Of a DNA stretch of 7,937 bases, positions 1-5,848 are shown one piece after another. The position numbers and the translations under genes are program-made. Within the stretch, counting starts at the first letter, position 1. Each line of letters opens with the position of its first letter. Source of the stretch: Ignavibacteria bacterium (GTDB lineage Bacteria > Bacteroidota > Ignavibacteria > Tepidaquicellales > OLB5); contig JAPUEV010000277.1 in NCBI GenBank assembly GCA_027492415.1, positions 1-7,937 of the forward strand, read 5' to 3'. The notes under the pieces are model-generated. The model was not told the origin of the DNA and ran no database searches. It saw nothing but the letters and a program-made list of their open reading frames with translations.

Positions 1-28
1 GAAAGGCATGAATTTAAATTTTTTTCCC

Positions 29-676
29 TTACTTCAAAAGGTTATAACCAAATATAAAATATATCCCGCCAAAATTCTTCATCTCAGCAGTTGATATGCT
101 GTTAATGCCTTCGCCGAATAAATGCAGGTAGTAATATCTTAAGTTAAAGCTTAAGCCGGATGTCTTGTTTGTCATGTAATCAAGCCCGATACCCGCATAA
201 CCGCCAACTGTATATTTAGCTTTGGCATATTTAAAGCTTGAAAAGAATGATTCACTGTAAGGTGTATACATAATTGCGGCAGGTGATACGCCAAAATTTA
301 TGAACGGCCGCATATTATCAGTAACATCATCCCTGAAAAGCCTTACCTGCATTCCCAAATTTAATACGGGGAACATAAACAGCCTGTTAACTTTGTACGG
401 TGTCACAGAATTCCCGAAAATATCGGTCTGGTCAAACTCCCTGTCATCTTTGGCCCCGCTGAAGAGTATCGCGGCATTCATTGTAATGTTCTTTGAAAGC
501 TTAAAATATTTTGCCGCGCCTATGCCAAAGCCGTTATCGCTGAAAGTTAAGTTAATTGACCAGTTGTTTTCCTTCTCACGCTTCAGCTGCATTTTAGGCT
601 TAAGCGAATCTGCCGGATTGGCATATATTGATGTGATTGAAAAAAGAAAAGCGGTTATTAAGATAAGTTTTTTCAT
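29..676 (-). CDS. Exported protein, probable outer-membrane beta-barrel
   Basis: The 215-residue product opens with a clear Sec signal peptide: MKK, a hydrophobic stretch of about 14 residues, then a likely cut after ...SIYA at residue 19. The mature part has no hydrophobic helix. It alternates polar and hydrophobic/aromatic residues, with Gly-rich turns (for example NGFGIGAAKYF, GGYAGIGLDYM) and ends in a strand-like GIYFIFGYNLLK, as expected for a small outer-membrane barrel of the OmpW/OprF-like beta-barrel type seen in Bacteroidota. The final residue is Lys rather than the classic Phe. ATG at 674-676 is chosen because the signal peptide starts exactly there. It is transcribed away from kdsA; I found no convincing TAnnTTTG promoter on this strand and no terminator in the 28 bases downstream. 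Export is well supported; the barrel is inference from residue pattern and the specific role is unknown. Confidence 0.72.
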   Translation of the reverse strand: MKKLILITAFLFSITSIYANPADSLKPKMQLKREKENNWSINLTFSDNGFGIGAAKYFKLSKNITMNAAILFSGAKDDREFDQTDIFGNSVTPYKVNRLFMFPVLNLGMQVRLFRDDVTDNMRPFINFGVSPAAIMYTPYSESFFSSFKYAKAKYTVGGYAGIGLDYMTNKTSGLSFNLRYYYLHLFGEGINSISTAEMKNFGGIYFIFGYNLLK

Positions 677-809
677 GGCTAAAATAATTGCTGTGCGGTT
701 TCGGTTTGAAATTCAGTTAATTTTAATGAACTATGTTTGTAAAATCAATCCCTAAGTAAGGATTTATTAATATTATCCTTCCCCTGGCACGAATGATATA
801 TTATTTTGC

Positions 810-841
810 GTTGTTATAGTAGCTAATATTCTTTAATTTTG
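810..841 (+). promoter_or_regulatory. Bacteroidota-type promoter upstream of kdsA
   Basis: A -33-like GTTG (810-813) is followed by exactly 20 bases and a -7 element TAATTTTG (834-841), matching the Bacteroidota sigma consensus TTTG/TTG, about 19-21 bases, TAnnTTTG. Transcription would begin near 847-849, leaving a leader of only about 12-14 bases before the TTG at 861. This fits the absence of a Shine-Dalgarno sequence and argues against a start further upstream. A second, poorer match lies at 705-739 (TTTG, 23 bases, TATGTTTG). Confidence 0.6.
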
Positions 842-860
842 TGGCTAAATATCACATAAA

Positions 861-1736
861 TTGAAGACAAAACAGGCATATAAGGGATCATCAGTTAAAC
901 CGGAAATTTTTATAAAGAACGGTAATAAGACCTTTAATTTAAGTAACACCAATAAGCTTTTTTTAATTGCAGGTCCGTGTGTGGTGGAGTCTGAAAAGCT
1001 TACCTTTGAAACTGCAAAAAAGCTTAAAGCTATCACAGAATCACTTGGTATCCCTTTTATCTTCAAAGCATCGTATAAGAAAGCTAACCGTACAAGCGGC
1101 ACGTCGTTCAGGTCCATTGGAGTAATTGAGTCGCTTACAATACTTGGTAATATCAGGGAAAAGCTTAAAGTTCCCGTACTGACGGATATTCACTCAGAAG
1201 TGGAAGCCGAAATTGCCGCCGAATTTGTTGATGTGCTTCAGATACCTGCATTTTTATGCCGGCAAACCGAATTGCTTGAAGCTGCTGCTGAGACAGGTAA
1301 AATTATCAATATTAAAAAAGGACAGTTCCTTGCCCCGGATGATATGATATTCCCTGTTAAAAAAGTTAAGGAAGCAGGCAATAATAAAATTATGGTAACA
1401 GAGCGCGGCACAACTTTCGGCTACCAGAACCTGGTTGTTGATATGCGTTCGCTTGAAATAATGAAGAAGTTCGGCTACCCTGTGATATTTGACGCGACAC
1501 ACTCCGTACAGATGCCCTCAAAAGATAAAGGTGTCTCAGGCGGCAATCCTGAATTCATAGAGCCGCTTGCAAAAGCCGCCGCTGCTGTTGGCATTCACGG
1601 AGTATTTATAGAAACACACCCTGACCCGCAGCGCGCATTAAGCGATGCAAGCAGTATGCTAAAACTTAATAAAATTGAGCCGCTCTTAAAAAAGCTTATA
1701 GCCATCCATAAACAGTCAAACGGGTTTAATAAATAA
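861..1736 (+). CDS. kdsA: 3-deoxy-D-manno-octulosonate 8-phosphate synthase, metal-dependent class
   Basis: Cytoplasmic enzyme condensing phosphoenolpyruvate with D-arabinose 5-phosphate to give KDO-8-phosphate, the precursor of the inner-core sugar of lipopolysaccharide. Hallmarks along the 291 residues: IAGPC (36-40), FKASYKKANRTS (68-79), LTDIH (107-111), IPAFLCRQT (128-136), KKGQFLAP (152-159), TERGTTFGYQNLVVD (180-194), FDATHSVQMP (210-219), FIETHPDP (249-256) and LSDAS (260-264). Cys40, His214, Glu251 and Asp262 correspond to the four metal ligands of the Aquifex-type metal-dependent class (E. coli has Asn in place of the Cys). The TTG at 861 is the only usual start codon before the conserved core: an in-frame stop lies at 846-848 and there is no earlier ATG/GTG/TTG. 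This gives about 30 residues before IAGPC, longer than the Aquifex enzyme. First gene of the operon; its stop overlaps the next start by one base (TAATG). Confidence 0.96.
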   Translation: MKTKQAYKGSSVKPEIFIKNGNKTFNLSNTNKLFLIAGPCVVESEKLTFETAKKLKAITESLGIPFIFKASYKKANRTSGTSFRSIGVIESLTILGNIREKLKVPVLTDIHSEVEAEIAAEFVDVLQIPAFLCRQTELLEAAAETGKIINIKKGQFLAPDDMIFPVKKVKEAGNNKIMVTERGTTFGYQNLVVDMRSLEIMKKFGYPVIFDATHSVQMPSKDKGVSGGNPEFIEPLAKAAAAVGIHGVFIETHPDPQRALSDASSMLKLNKIEPLLKKLIAIHKQSNGFNK

Positions 1737-3127
1737 TGTATAATAAGGTAACTCCCGCCATACTCGTAAAGCTAACTGCAATTGTTGGCAGTGAATTTGT
1801 TTTGTATGATGAGGAATCAATTAAGCTGCACTCTGAAGATGAGACCGAAGACCTCAGCTTCCCCCCTGAAGTAATTGTAAAGCCGGGAACAGCGGAGGAG
1901 ATCTCAGAAATTTTCAGGCTGGCAAATGAGTATAACATTCCCGTCACTCCGCGTGGCGGCGGCACCGGACTCTCCGGCGGCGCGCTTACAATTTACGGCG
2001 GTATCTGTCTAAGCATGGTCCGCTTCAATAAGATAATTGAGATAGATACAAAGAATTTCCAGGCAACAGTTCAGCCGGGCGTAATTACACAGGTATTCCA
2101 GGAAGAAGTGGAAAAGCTTGGGCTGTTCTACCCGCCTGACCCGGCATCGCGCGGCTCCTGTCATTTAGGTGGTAACCTTGCTGAGTGTTCCGGCGGACCA
2201 AGAGCCGTGAAATACGGCGTTACCAAAGATTATGTCCTGGGTCTTGAAGCTGTTCTGCCAACAGGTGAAATTATTAATGCCGGCGGCAAAGTATTAAAGA
2301 ATGTTACAGGTTATAATCTTACGCAGCTGATAATTGGCAGCGAAGGTACACTGGCTGTCATTACGAAAATATTTTTCAGGCTGATACCTTTGCCGAAGCA
2401 TAAAAAAGTCATACTTGCGGCATTCGGCTCCCTTGAAAACGCAACTGATGCAGTTGCAAAGATTTTCCAGCGTGGGATAACACCTTCGGCGATTGAGTTC
2501 ATGGAAAAAGCCGCAGTCACAGCAGCAGAAGAGCGGCAGAACAAGAAATTCCCCAACAGCTCAGCCGAAGCACAGTTATTTATAGAAGTTGACGGCAATT
2601 ACCCTGAGATACTTGATAAGGATATTGAGCAGATAGCCGAAGTGGTCGAGGAATTTAACCCGCTTGATATGGTGCTTGCCGAAGATGAGCAGAAGGTTCA
2701 GGATGTGTGGTCTCTCCGGCGCGGTATCGGTGAAGCGGTGAAATCAATTTCGCCGTACAAGGAAGAAGATACAGTTGTACCTCGTGCCAATATGACAAAG
2801 CTCATAAGGGGAGTGAAAGAAATATCAGCTAAATACGGAATTACAACAATATGCTACGGCCACAGCGGAGATGGTAACATACATGTGAACATATTGAAGG
2901 ATAAGCTTGATGAAAAAAGCTGGGAAGAAAATCTTGATAAGGCAATAAGGGAAATATTTGAGCTTACTGTATCGCTTGAAGGAATGATATCCGGTGAGCA
3001 TGGCATAGGTTACTCGCAGAAAGCATACCTGCCGATAGCAATTGCAGAGGCTGAGCTGAACCTGATGCGCAATATCAAAAAAACCTTCGACCCGAATAAT
3101 ATCTTAAATCCGGGAAAGATATTTTAG
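1736..3127 (+). CDS. glcD: GlcD-type FAD-binding 2-hydroxyacid oxidoreductase
   Basis: A 463-residue flavoprotein of the VAO/PCMH fold, as in glycolate oxidase subunit GlcD and D-lactate dehydrogenases, which oxidise a 2-hydroxyacid to a 2-oxoacid. The N-terminal FAD_binding_4 domain carries PRGGGTGLSGGA (72-83), PPDPASRGSCHLGGNLAEC (133-151) and the glycine-rich IGSEGTLAVIT (200-210). The C-terminal FAD-oxidase_C domain carries GHSGDGNIH (375-383) and SGEHGIG (419-425), whose histidines and glutamate bind the catalytic metal in this family, and ends with the typical FDPNNILNPGKIF. Full length, no missing motif. ATG overlaps the kdsA stop by one base, so translation is probably coupled. No GlcE or GlcF partner follows, so it may act alone with an unknown electron acceptor. 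Substrate (glycolate, D-lactate, 2-hydroxyglutarate) cannot be read from sequence; the symbol is family-level only. Confidence 0.88.
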   Translation: MYNKVTPAILVKLTAIVGSEFVLYDEESIKLHSEDETEDLSFPPEVIVKPGTAEEISEIFRLANEYNIPVTPRGGGTGLSGGALTIYGGICLSMVRFNKIIEIDTKNFQATVQPGVITQVFQEEVEKLGLFYPPDPASRGSCHLGGNLAECSGGPRAVKYGVTKDYVLGLEAVLPTGEIINAGGKVLKNVTGYNLTQLIIGSEGTLAVITKIFFRLIPLPKHKKVILAAFGSLENATDAVAKIFQRGITPSAIEFMEKAAVTAAEERQNKKFPNSSAEAQLFIEVDGNYPEILDKDIEQIAEVVEEFNPLDMVLAEDEQKVQDVWSLRRGIGEAVKSISPYKEEDTVVPRANMTKLIRGVKEISAKYGITTICYGHSGDGNIHVNILKDKLDEKSWEENLDKAIREIFELTVSLEGMISGEHGIGYSQKAYLPIAIAEAELNLMRNIKKTFDPNNILNPGKIF

Positions 3128-3140
3128 AAGATTTAAAAGC

Positions 3141-3171
3141 ATTCACCACAGAGTGCACAGAGAGCACTGAG
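3141..3171 (+). repeat. Left terminal inverted repeat of GxxExxY element
   Basis: Thirty-one bases beginning ATTCACCACAGAG. They match the reverse complement of 3572-3602 at 27 of 31 positions by hand alignment, including an unbroken first 13. Internally it is built from CACAGAG-like units every 9 bases (CACAGAG, CACAGAG, CACTGAG). Similar CACAGAG-rich arms are known to me flanking GxxExxY genes in other environmental bacterial genomes. Confidence 0.85.
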
Positions 3172-3176
3172 AAAAA

Positions 3177-3568
3177 ATGATCGAACCAAAGAAAATTTTT
3201 CGGATAATGAATTAACGGAAATAGTAATTGGTTTAGCTATTAAAGTCCATCGGGAACTAGGTCCCGGGTTGCTTGAATCGGCATATGAAGCTTGTTTGTT
3301 TTATGAGTTAATAAAAGCAGGATTAAAAGCAGAAAGACAAAAACCGGTACCTTTGAAATATTTCGAAGTAACAATAGATGTCGTCTTCAAGGCAGATCTA
3401 TTCATTGAAGACAGGCTGATTGTTGAGCTAAAATCGTCTAAAGCATTGGCACCGATAGATTCCGCTCAAATATTAACACATATGAAATTATTAAAATGTA
3501 AATTGGGATTGTTAAAGAATTTCAATGTACAGCTTCTCAAAAATGGATTAAAACGATTTGTTTTGTAA
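3177..3568 (+). CDS. GxxExxY-family protein (PDDEXK_3-like), apparent 1-base frameshift near the N-terminus
   Basis: The frame 3269-3568 (TTG, 99 residues) encodes most of a GxxExxY protein, but the conserved N-terminal part lies upstream in the same frame without a start codon: about 3191-3268 reads ENFSDNELTEIVIGLAI then KVHRELGPG, and the signature glycine of GLLESAY sits just before the TTG. An ATG at 3177 reads MIEPKKIF and then leaves frame, stopping at 3213. Adding one T to the five-T run at 3196-3200 joins both parts into 130 residues (MIEPKKIFSDNELTEIV...), the normal family length. PD-(D/E)XK-like residues are Asp43, Glu53 and Lys55 of the 99-residue frame (ADLF, VELK), followed by QILTHMKL. 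Family members are presumed nuclease-fold; their cellular role is not established. It is either a decayed gene, a base-calling error in a homopolymer, or a gene with a non-standard start. Gene content is certain; functionality is doubtful. Confidence 0.8.
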
Positions 3569-3571
3569 TCA

Positions 3572-3602
3572 CTCTGTGGCCTCTGTGCCCTCTGTGGTGA
3601 AT
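3572..3602 (-). repeat. Right terminal inverted repeat of GxxExxY element
   Basis: Read on the minus strand it begins ATTCACCACAGAG and contains three CACAGAG units at 9-base spacing, mirroring 3141-3171 with 4 mismatches. It ends 15 bases before the thioesterase start codon. A transcript crossing both arms could pair them around a roughly 400-base loop. Confidence 0.85.
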
Positions 3603-3616
3603 AAAAAGATATAATA

Positions 3617-4021
3617 TTGATAAATTCTGAAATAAATATTAGAGTTCTTTACGCGCATACCGATAATATGGGTATTGTAAACAACGGCCGGTACCTGGAG
3701 TATTTTGAAGCAGGCAGGAACACACTGCTGCGTGAGCTGGGCTATCCTTATACAGAGCTTGAAAAGCTGAATTACGGTCTGCCTGTCATAGAAGCGCATG
3801 CAAACTATTTATCAACCGCAAAGTATGATGATATAGTTATTATAAAAGCATTTTTACGGAATATGCCGGGCGTTAGGGTAAAAATAGATTATGAGCTGTT
3901 CGTAGGCAGCAAGCTTATTGTAACGGGTTATACTGTGCACTCATTCATAAGCCTGGCAACAATGAAGCCGGTAAGGCCGCCAAAGGATTTTTTAGATATC
4001 ATCACTCCTAAATTCAGCTAA
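3617..4021 (+). CDS. YbgC/FadM-like hot-dog acyl-CoA thioesterase
   Basis: The 134-residue product has the 4-hydroxybenzoyl-CoA thioesterase (hot-dog) signature: RVLYAHTDNMGIVNNGRYLEYFEAGR (residues 9-34) includes the TDxMGxV motif, with Asp16 at the catalytic aspartate position of the YbgC/4HBT family, followed by the amphipathic strands expected to the C-terminus (KIDYELF, VTGYTVHSFI). Such enzymes hydrolyse acyl-CoA or acyl-ACP thioesters in the cytoplasm; the chain preferred here cannot be told. The TTG at 3617 is taken as start because an in-frame stop lies at 3602-3604 and the conserved core begins eight residues later. It has no Shine-Dalgarno. The start sits 15 bases past the right end of the inserted element, so the original start or leader may have been altered by insertion. 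Three bases separate it from the next gene. Confidence 0.87.
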   Translation: MINSEINIRVLYAHTDNMGIVNNGRYLEYFEAGRNTLLRELGYPYTELEKLNYGLPVIEAHANYLSTAKYDDIVIIKAFLRNMPGVRVKIDYELFVGSKLIVTGYTVHSFISLATMKPVRPPKDFLDIITPKFS

Positions 4022-4024
4022 GAT

Positions 4025-4225
4025 ATGAACGATGTTAAATATATAGAAGATCTTGTTTGCCCTATAGGTAAATACCCGCTGAAGGAAAGCGGTGATATAC
4101 TTGAATGTACGAACTGCGGCGCAAAATTCCCCGTTAAAGAAGGTATCCCTCTGCTGCTGATAGATGACGCAGTGCTGCCTGAGGGATTGAAGGATCATTC
4201 TGAACTAAAGTGCTTTAAAAAATAA
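4025..4225 (+). CDS. Trm112/YcaR-like small zinc-binding protein
   Basis: Sixty-six residues with the Trm112 pattern: an N-terminal LVCPIGKYPL (10-19), a second knuckle LECTNCGAKFPVKEGIPLLL (26-45), and a short acidic segment. Cys12, Cys28 and Cys31 remain; the fourth metal position, usually Cys in CPxC, is Gly15. Family members that lack this Cys (CPxDK-type) are common, so this may not abolish folding, though zinc binding is then uncertain. Eukaryotic Trm112 activates tRNA, rRNA and release-factor methyltransferases; bacterial relatives are poorly characterised and the partner here is unknown. It sits tightly between the thioesterase and nadC (3- and 8-base gaps), so it is co-transcribed. 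Confidence 0.82.
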   Translation: MNDVKYIEDLVCPIGKYPLKESGDILECTNCGAKFPVKEGIPLLLIDDAVLPEGLKDHSELKCFKK

Positions 4226-4233
4226 GTAAAGCC

Positions 4234-5115
4234 ATGACATTAAAAGAGTTCTATACTAAATACGATAACAATATTACATCAGCAATTAAGCTTGCATTCA
4301 GTGAAGATGAAATTCATAAAGATGTAACCACAAGGCTTGTTCTAAAAGGCTCTGCCGGTGATAAAAAGCTGACCGCTGTACTGCTCTGCAAGGAAGACTG
4401 TATACTTGCCGGAATAGATATTTTTAAACGTGTATATAAGCTTATTGATAAAAATACTGTTTTTAAAACCTATGCAACTGATGGTGATAAAGTAAAAAAG
4501 GGTAAGAAAGTTCTTGCAGTCACAGCTTCAAGAAGAACTTTGCTGCTTGGAGAAAGGACTGCGCTGAACTTTTTGCAGAGGATGTCAGGTATCGCAACTT
4601 TTACCGGCAGCTTTGTAAAATTACTGAAGTACAAAAATGCCAGGATACTTCACACGCGGAAAACCACTCCCGGTTTCAGGCTGTTTGAAGTGGCTGCCGT
4701 TAAAACAGGCGGAGGCGATTTCCACAGGCTGAACCTGATGAGCGCTGTAATGATAAAAGATAACCATATAGAAGCTTTAAGCGGCATTGAAAGTACTATG
4801 CAGTTTCTGCTGAAGCAAAGAATTCCTTTTGTGCTGAAACAAAAATTTGAAATAGAAGTAAAAACATTTAAAGAGCTTGATACAGTAATTAAAAGGGGTA
4901 AAGGGCTGGTTGAAGTAGTGATGCTGGATAATTTTAAGCCAGGGGACCTTAAAAAGGCTATTAACCTGCTGAAAATCAATGGCTTTAAGGTTGAGCTTTC
5001 CGGCGGAATAAATATGAAGAATTTCGCCAAATATCAGCAAAAAGGGGTGGATTATTATTCAATTGGGGCATTGACCCATTCATACAGATCATGTGACTTT
5101 TCCCTGGAATTTTAA
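4234..5115 (+). CDS. nadC: Nicotinate-nucleotide pyrophosphorylase (carboxylating), quinolinate phosphoribosyltransferase
   Basis: Converts quinolinate and phosphoribosyl pyrophosphate to nicotinate mononucleotide, CO2 and pyrophosphate in de novo NAD synthesis. The 293-residue length is normal. Motifs in order: GERTALNFLQRMSGIAT (106-122), TRKTTPGFR (141-149), GGGDFHR (159-165), IKDNH (174-178), FEIEV (205-209), MLDNF (230-234), LSGGIN (255-260) and YYSIGALTHS (274-283). Arg142, Lys143, His164, Arg165 and Lys175 correspond to the substrate-binding basic residues of the family. Two usually conserved neighbours differ: the Asp before TRK is His140, and the Asn of NHR is Phe163. ATG at 4234 gives a normal N-terminus, 8 bases after the preceding stop. 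nadA and nadB are not in the window. Last gene of the operon. Confidence 0.94.
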   Translation: MTLKEFYTKYDNNITSAIKLAFSEDEIHKDVTTRLVLKGSAGDKKLTAVLLCKEDCILAGIDIFKRVYKLIDKNTVFKTYATDGDKVKKGKKVLAVTASRRTLLLGERTALNFLQRMSGIATFTGSFVKLLKYKNARILHTRKTTPGFRLFEVAAVKTGGGDFHRLNLMSAVMIKDNHIEALSGIESTMQFLLKQRIPFVLKQKFEIEVKTFKELDTVIKRGKGLVEVVMLDNFKPGDLKKAINLLKINGFKVELSGGINMKNFAKYQQKGVDYYSIGALTHSYRSCDFSLEF

Positions 5116-5130
5116 AAATATTCAAAATAC

Positions 5131-5150
5131 ATGGAATTGTTACAATTCAT
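5131..5150 (+). terminator. Weak hairpin after nadC, possible terminator
   Basis: GAATTG (5134-5139), loop TTA, CAATTC (5143-5148) form a perfect 6-bp AT-rich stem 18 bases after the nadC stop. The downstream sequence is T-rich but has no clean T run, so it would be a weak terminator; it could equally be a binding palindrome just upstream of the following promoter (-33 at 5152). Confidence 0.3.
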
Positions 5151-5151
5151 T

Positions 5152-5183
5152 GTTGATTATTTTGTAAAAAATGCATAATTTTG
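5152..5183 (+). promoter_or_regulatory. Bacteroidota-type promoter for the exported paralogue pair
   Basis: GTTG (5152-5155), exactly 20 bases, then TAATTTTG (5176-5183): the same two elements at the same spacing as the kdsA promoter. Transcription would start near 5190, giving a leader of about 97 bases that ends in a strong Shine-Dalgarno. I see no recognisable riboswitch in that leader. Confidence 0.6.
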
Positions 5184-5272
5184 GGCAGATTTCCATTCAA
5201 TTTAAGTGCATTTCTTTAAATTCAAACGGGGTAAAACAGTTTTAAAACATATCTATTCAAACTAACTTTTCT

Positions 5273-5280
5273 AAAGGAGA
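5273..5280 (+). promoter_or_regulatory. Strong Shine-Dalgarno of the KKEDT-linker protein gene
   Basis: AAAGGAGA lies 7 bases before the ATG at 5288. It stands out because kdsA, the oxidoreductase, the thioesterase and the minus-strand helical-repeat gene have no such site, suggesting that this product is made at high level. The paralogue at 5920 has a weaker GAAAGG at 5904-5909. Confidence 0.65.
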
Positions 5281-5287
5281 AAATAAA

Positions 5288-5830
5288 ATGTTAAACAACC
5301 ACAAATTAAAGTTCTTAATAGCTTTAATGGTAATGTTTGCGGTTGGCTATGTATGCAGCTCAAACAAAGATGATAAGAAGGAAGATACAAAGAAAGAGGA
5401 TACCAAGAAGGAAGATACCAAGAAAGAAGATACTAAGAGTGACGAAAGAAAAACTGACGATTCCAAAAAAGAAGAAACTTCATCAAGCGATGTTAAGCTC
5501 TATTTCTGTGAAGAATACACAGGAGGCAAAGAAATAGGCAAATCTGATGAGTTCATTATCGGAAAGAACGGCGGTTACTTTACATGTATGATCGATCTTA
5601 GAGGCAGCGGCAAAAAGATAGGTGTTGGCAAGCTTGAATTAAGGATAACAAAGCTTGGACCCAGCGAAAAGATCGTAGCTACAGAAAAATTTGATGTACA
5701 GCCTGACTGGGATTATATCTTCTTCGATAAATTCCATACATTCTACTCCGCAGGCGATTACAAAGTTACAGCATTAAAACCTGACGGAACACCGGTTGCA
5801 TCAGGCGAAGTTAAAATTTCAATGAAATAA
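5288..5830 (+). CDS. Exported protein with (KKEDT)4 linker and C-terminal paralogous domain, function unknown
   Basis: I do not recognise this 180-residue protein. It has an N-terminal signal (MLNNHKLK then a hydrophobic run to about residue 22) followed by Cys23. The -3 to -1 residues GYV are a poor lipobox, so lipidation is uncertain; if it is a lipoprotein, the NKDD right after the Cys resembles the K-(D/E)2 surface-export signal of Bacteroidota lipoproteins. Residues 30-49 are four exact KKEDT repeats, and the Lys/Glu/Asp/Ser-rich linker runs to about 68. The rest (69-180) is a compact beta-rich domain clearly similar to the next gene's product: LYFCE near its start, a GGY, a tryptophan region (DWDYIFFDKF), TFYSAGDYKV and SGEVKISMK at the end. 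Likely displayed or tethered outside the inner membrane. It has a strong Shine-Dalgarno and its own promoter, and is followed by a terminator. Confidence 0.8.
   Translation: MLNNHKLKFLIALMVMFAVGYVCSSNKDDKKEDTKKEDTKKEDTKKEDTKSDERKTDDSKKEETSSSDVKLYFCEEYTGGKEIGKSDEFIIGKNGGYFTCMIDLRGSGKKIGVGKLELRITKLGPSEKIVATEKFDVQPDWDYIFFDKFHTFYSAGDYKVTALKPDGTPVASGEVKISMK
5375..5434 (+). repeat. Four tandem 15-bp repeats encoding KKEDT
   Basis: Four in-frame copies of a 15-base unit of the type AAGAAGGAAGATACC. The copies differ only at wobble positions, mainly AAG/AAA and GAA/GAG, so the peptide is exactly repeated while the DNA is slightly diverged. Unit-length slippage would change linker length by five residues without breaking the frame. 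Confidence 0.92.
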
Positions 5831-5848
5831 ATAGCAGGTTTTTACAGG

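Larger units (their letters stand above)
3141..3602. mobile_element. Inverted-repeat-bounded GxxExxY element in the kdsA-nadC operon
   Basis: A 462-bp unit defined by 31-bp imperfect inverted repeats, with the GxxExxY gene filling almost all of the interior; its stop codon ends 3 bases before the right arm. It lies between the oxidoreductase (ends 3127) and thioesterase (starts 3617) genes, in a run whose other gaps are -1, 3 and 8 bases, which suggests a later insertion. There is no transposase. Short AT-rich flanks (TAAAAG at 3134-3139, TAAAAAG at 3602-3608) are too simple to count as a target-site duplication. Mobility is inferred from structure and from memory of similar units scattered in other genomes; no second copy lies in this window. 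Confidence 0.6.

Noticed and set aside
300..755. Plus-strand open frame of 151 codons
   Set aside because: It lies opposite the signal-peptide protein gene, has no recognisable domain or ribosome site, and the minus-strand frame has a clear signal peptide and barrel-like composition.
756..780. Inverted repeat AAGGAT-N11-ATCCTT in the divergent intergenic region
   Set aside because: Six AT-rich pairs with a wide loop and no T run; could be a binding site, but nothing else supports it.
3610..3615. TATAAT as a -10 box for the thioesterase gene
   Set aside because: It is one base from the start codon and has no -35 partner; transcription would begin inside the coding region.
3569..3799. Minus-strand frame whose C-terminus reads FTTEGTEATE
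   Set aside because: That peptide is the translation of the CACAGAG inverted repeat; the rest is antisense to the thioesterase. It is a repeat artefact, not a gene.
4650..5040. Two minus-strand frames inside nadC
   Set aside because: They are antisense to strongly conserved nadC motifs and have no features of their own.
5337..5537. Plus-strand 66-codon frame, very Arg/Lys-rich
   Set aside because: It is the out-of-frame reading of the 15-bp repeat inside the KKEDT protein gene.
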